Assembly (NCBI GenBank): GCA_013813135.1
Contig: JACCSF010000190.1
Span: 1 to 6,782 of the forward strand
Reading direction: 5' to 3'
Length of the DNA: 6,782 nt
From: Thermoleophilaceae bacterium
GTDB taxonomy: Bacteria; Actinomycetota; Thermoleophilia; Solirubrobacterales; Thermoleophilaceae
Below, piece after piece: positions 6,359-6,782 of the stretch. Both the position numbers and the translations under genes were made by a program. Under the pieces are notes generated by a model, which saw only the letters and a list, made by a program, of their open reading frames with translations, had not been told where the DNA came from and ran no database searches. Within the stretch, counting starts at the first letter, position 1. Every line of letters begins with the position of its first letter.

Positions 6359-6538
6359 ATGTGCATGCAGTTCGCAGCGAGGGCTGCAGTGACCGTCGGG
6401 ACCGCGTCCGGTCTGCGGGCATGGCTGCGGGCGCGTCGCGGCGCCTGGCTCACCCCGCGGCGGATGCGCTTCGCCACCGTCGCGCTGCTCTCGCTCGCGG
6501 TTCTCGCCTCGGGCCTCGCGCTCGGCGGCAGCGCCTGA
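6359..6538 (+). CDS. Possible small membrane protein
   Basis: A frame from ATG 6359 (or ATG 6365, or GTG 6389) to TGA at 6536-6538 encodes 57-59 residues. It has a basic middle (LRAWLRARRGAWLTPRRMR) followed by one hydrophobic helix (FATVALLSLAVLASGLALGG) at the C-terminus, the layout of a single-pass, tail-anchored small membrane protein with its N-terminus inside. No family is recognised. The ribosome site is poor for either ATG; GAGGG about seven bases before GTG 6389 is better, so the start is uncertain. High-GC DNA often yields hydrophobic chance frames, and this may be one, though the basic-then-hydrophobic pattern with a clean stop argues for a gene. Confidence 0.45.
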   Translation: MCMQFAARAAVTVGTASGLRAWLRARRGAWLTPRRMRFATVALLSLAVLASGLALGGSA

Positions 6539-6673
6539 GCCGGCCCGGACGCGGACCCGCGCTAGCCTCAGTCGGGAGGGCCTGTCCGCGAAGAGCGCGG
6601 CCAAGCCCCAGGATGAGACGGAGCCGCTCGCGCCGCACGCGTGAAGCGACAGCCGCCTCCGGAGAGGACGCAG
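6539..6673. other. Short intergenic stretch before the CsbD gene
   Basis: I see no gene here. It contains the ribosome binding site of the next gene, GGAGAGG at 6661-6667, six bases before its ATG. Confidence 0.4.
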
Positions 6674-6782
6674 ATGACTGACAAGAACGTTTGATGAGGC
6701 CAAGGGCCGCGCCACGGAAGCGGCCGGGGCCGTGACCGACGACAAGGGCCTCAAGAGAGAGGGCAAGGCCGACCAGGCCAAG
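6674..6782 (+). pseudogene. CsbD-family stress protein, frameshifted near start, cut by window edge
   Basis: CsbD proteins are small, hydrophilic, stress-induced proteins of unknown molecular function, usually 55-75 residues. The ATG at 6674, with GGAGAGG six bases upstream, gives MTDKN and then a TGA after one more codon. From 6690, in another frame and without a start, the sequence reads FDEAKGRATEAAGAVTDD and KGLKREGKADQAK to the window edge, which is the CsbD signature. The two parts join if about two bases are missing between AAC (6686-6688) and TTT (6690-6692), for example an Ala codon reduced to one base. As written the protein is not made. One missing dinucleotide could also be a sequence error. 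The C-terminal part is outside the window. Confidence 0.82.

Noticed and set aside
6230..6781. Minus-strand 183-residue frame at the right end
   Set aside because: It is antisense to the CsbD sequence and the small membrane frame, and its composition is that of a shadow.
1..6782. CRISPR array, toxin-antitoxin pair, or defence island
   Set aside because: I looked for regularly spaced repeats and paired small genes with typical motifs and found none. The only tandem repeats are the two units at the IS21 end.

Overview
The window is high-GC DNA (roughly two thirds G+C by eye) with GTG/ATG starts, GGAGG-type ribosome binding sites and small genes such as DUF1918 and CsbD. This suggests a soil-type actinobacterium. 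A Thermoleophilia/Solirubrobacterales-like host is my guess from style, not something the sequence proves. The region is accessory and damaged: two insertion sequences, several truncated host genes, and one intact, clearly identifiable metabolic enzyme.

Layout, left to right. Positions 1-1185 hold an almost complete IS30-family element whose single transposase is broken by three frame changes, although the DDE residues survive. After about 410 bases without a gene comes an intact 400-residue NAD-dependent formate dehydrogenase (1600-2802, +), closely resembling the Pseudomonas sp. 101 enzyme. It is followed at once by the degraded N-terminus of a LysR-type regulator. On the minus strand, 3039-3746 encodes the C-terminal half of a urea transporter, cut off where an IS21-family remnant begins (about 3747-5321). 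The IS21 piece carries the C-terminal third or so of istA, an istB with an in-frame stop at codon 11, and a right end with two 24-bp repeats. The right end appears to sit inside a secreted-protein gene (minus strand, start at 5442), of which only the signal peptide and about 14 mature residues remain.

From 5512 onward the DNA is ordinary chromosomal-looking sequence: a 103-residue orphan protein (+), a convergent DUF1918 protein (-), a tRNA-like 3' fragment, a possible 57-residue membrane peptide (+), and a frameshifted CsbD-family gene running off the right edge.

How it fits together: the formate dehydrogenase would oxidise formate to CO2 and supply NADH, and the LysR fragment beside it may once have regulated a neighbouring operon. 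The urea transporter and the secreted protein are both casualties of the IS21 element or of rearrangements around it. I see no convincing new multi-gene system. The points that merit a second look are the formate dehydrogenase with natural Ser and Ala at two cysteine positions of the Pseudomonas enzyme, the double truncation at the transporter/istA junction, the signal-peptide gene cut at the IS21 end, and an unusual number of single-base lesions that could be real decay or assembly error.
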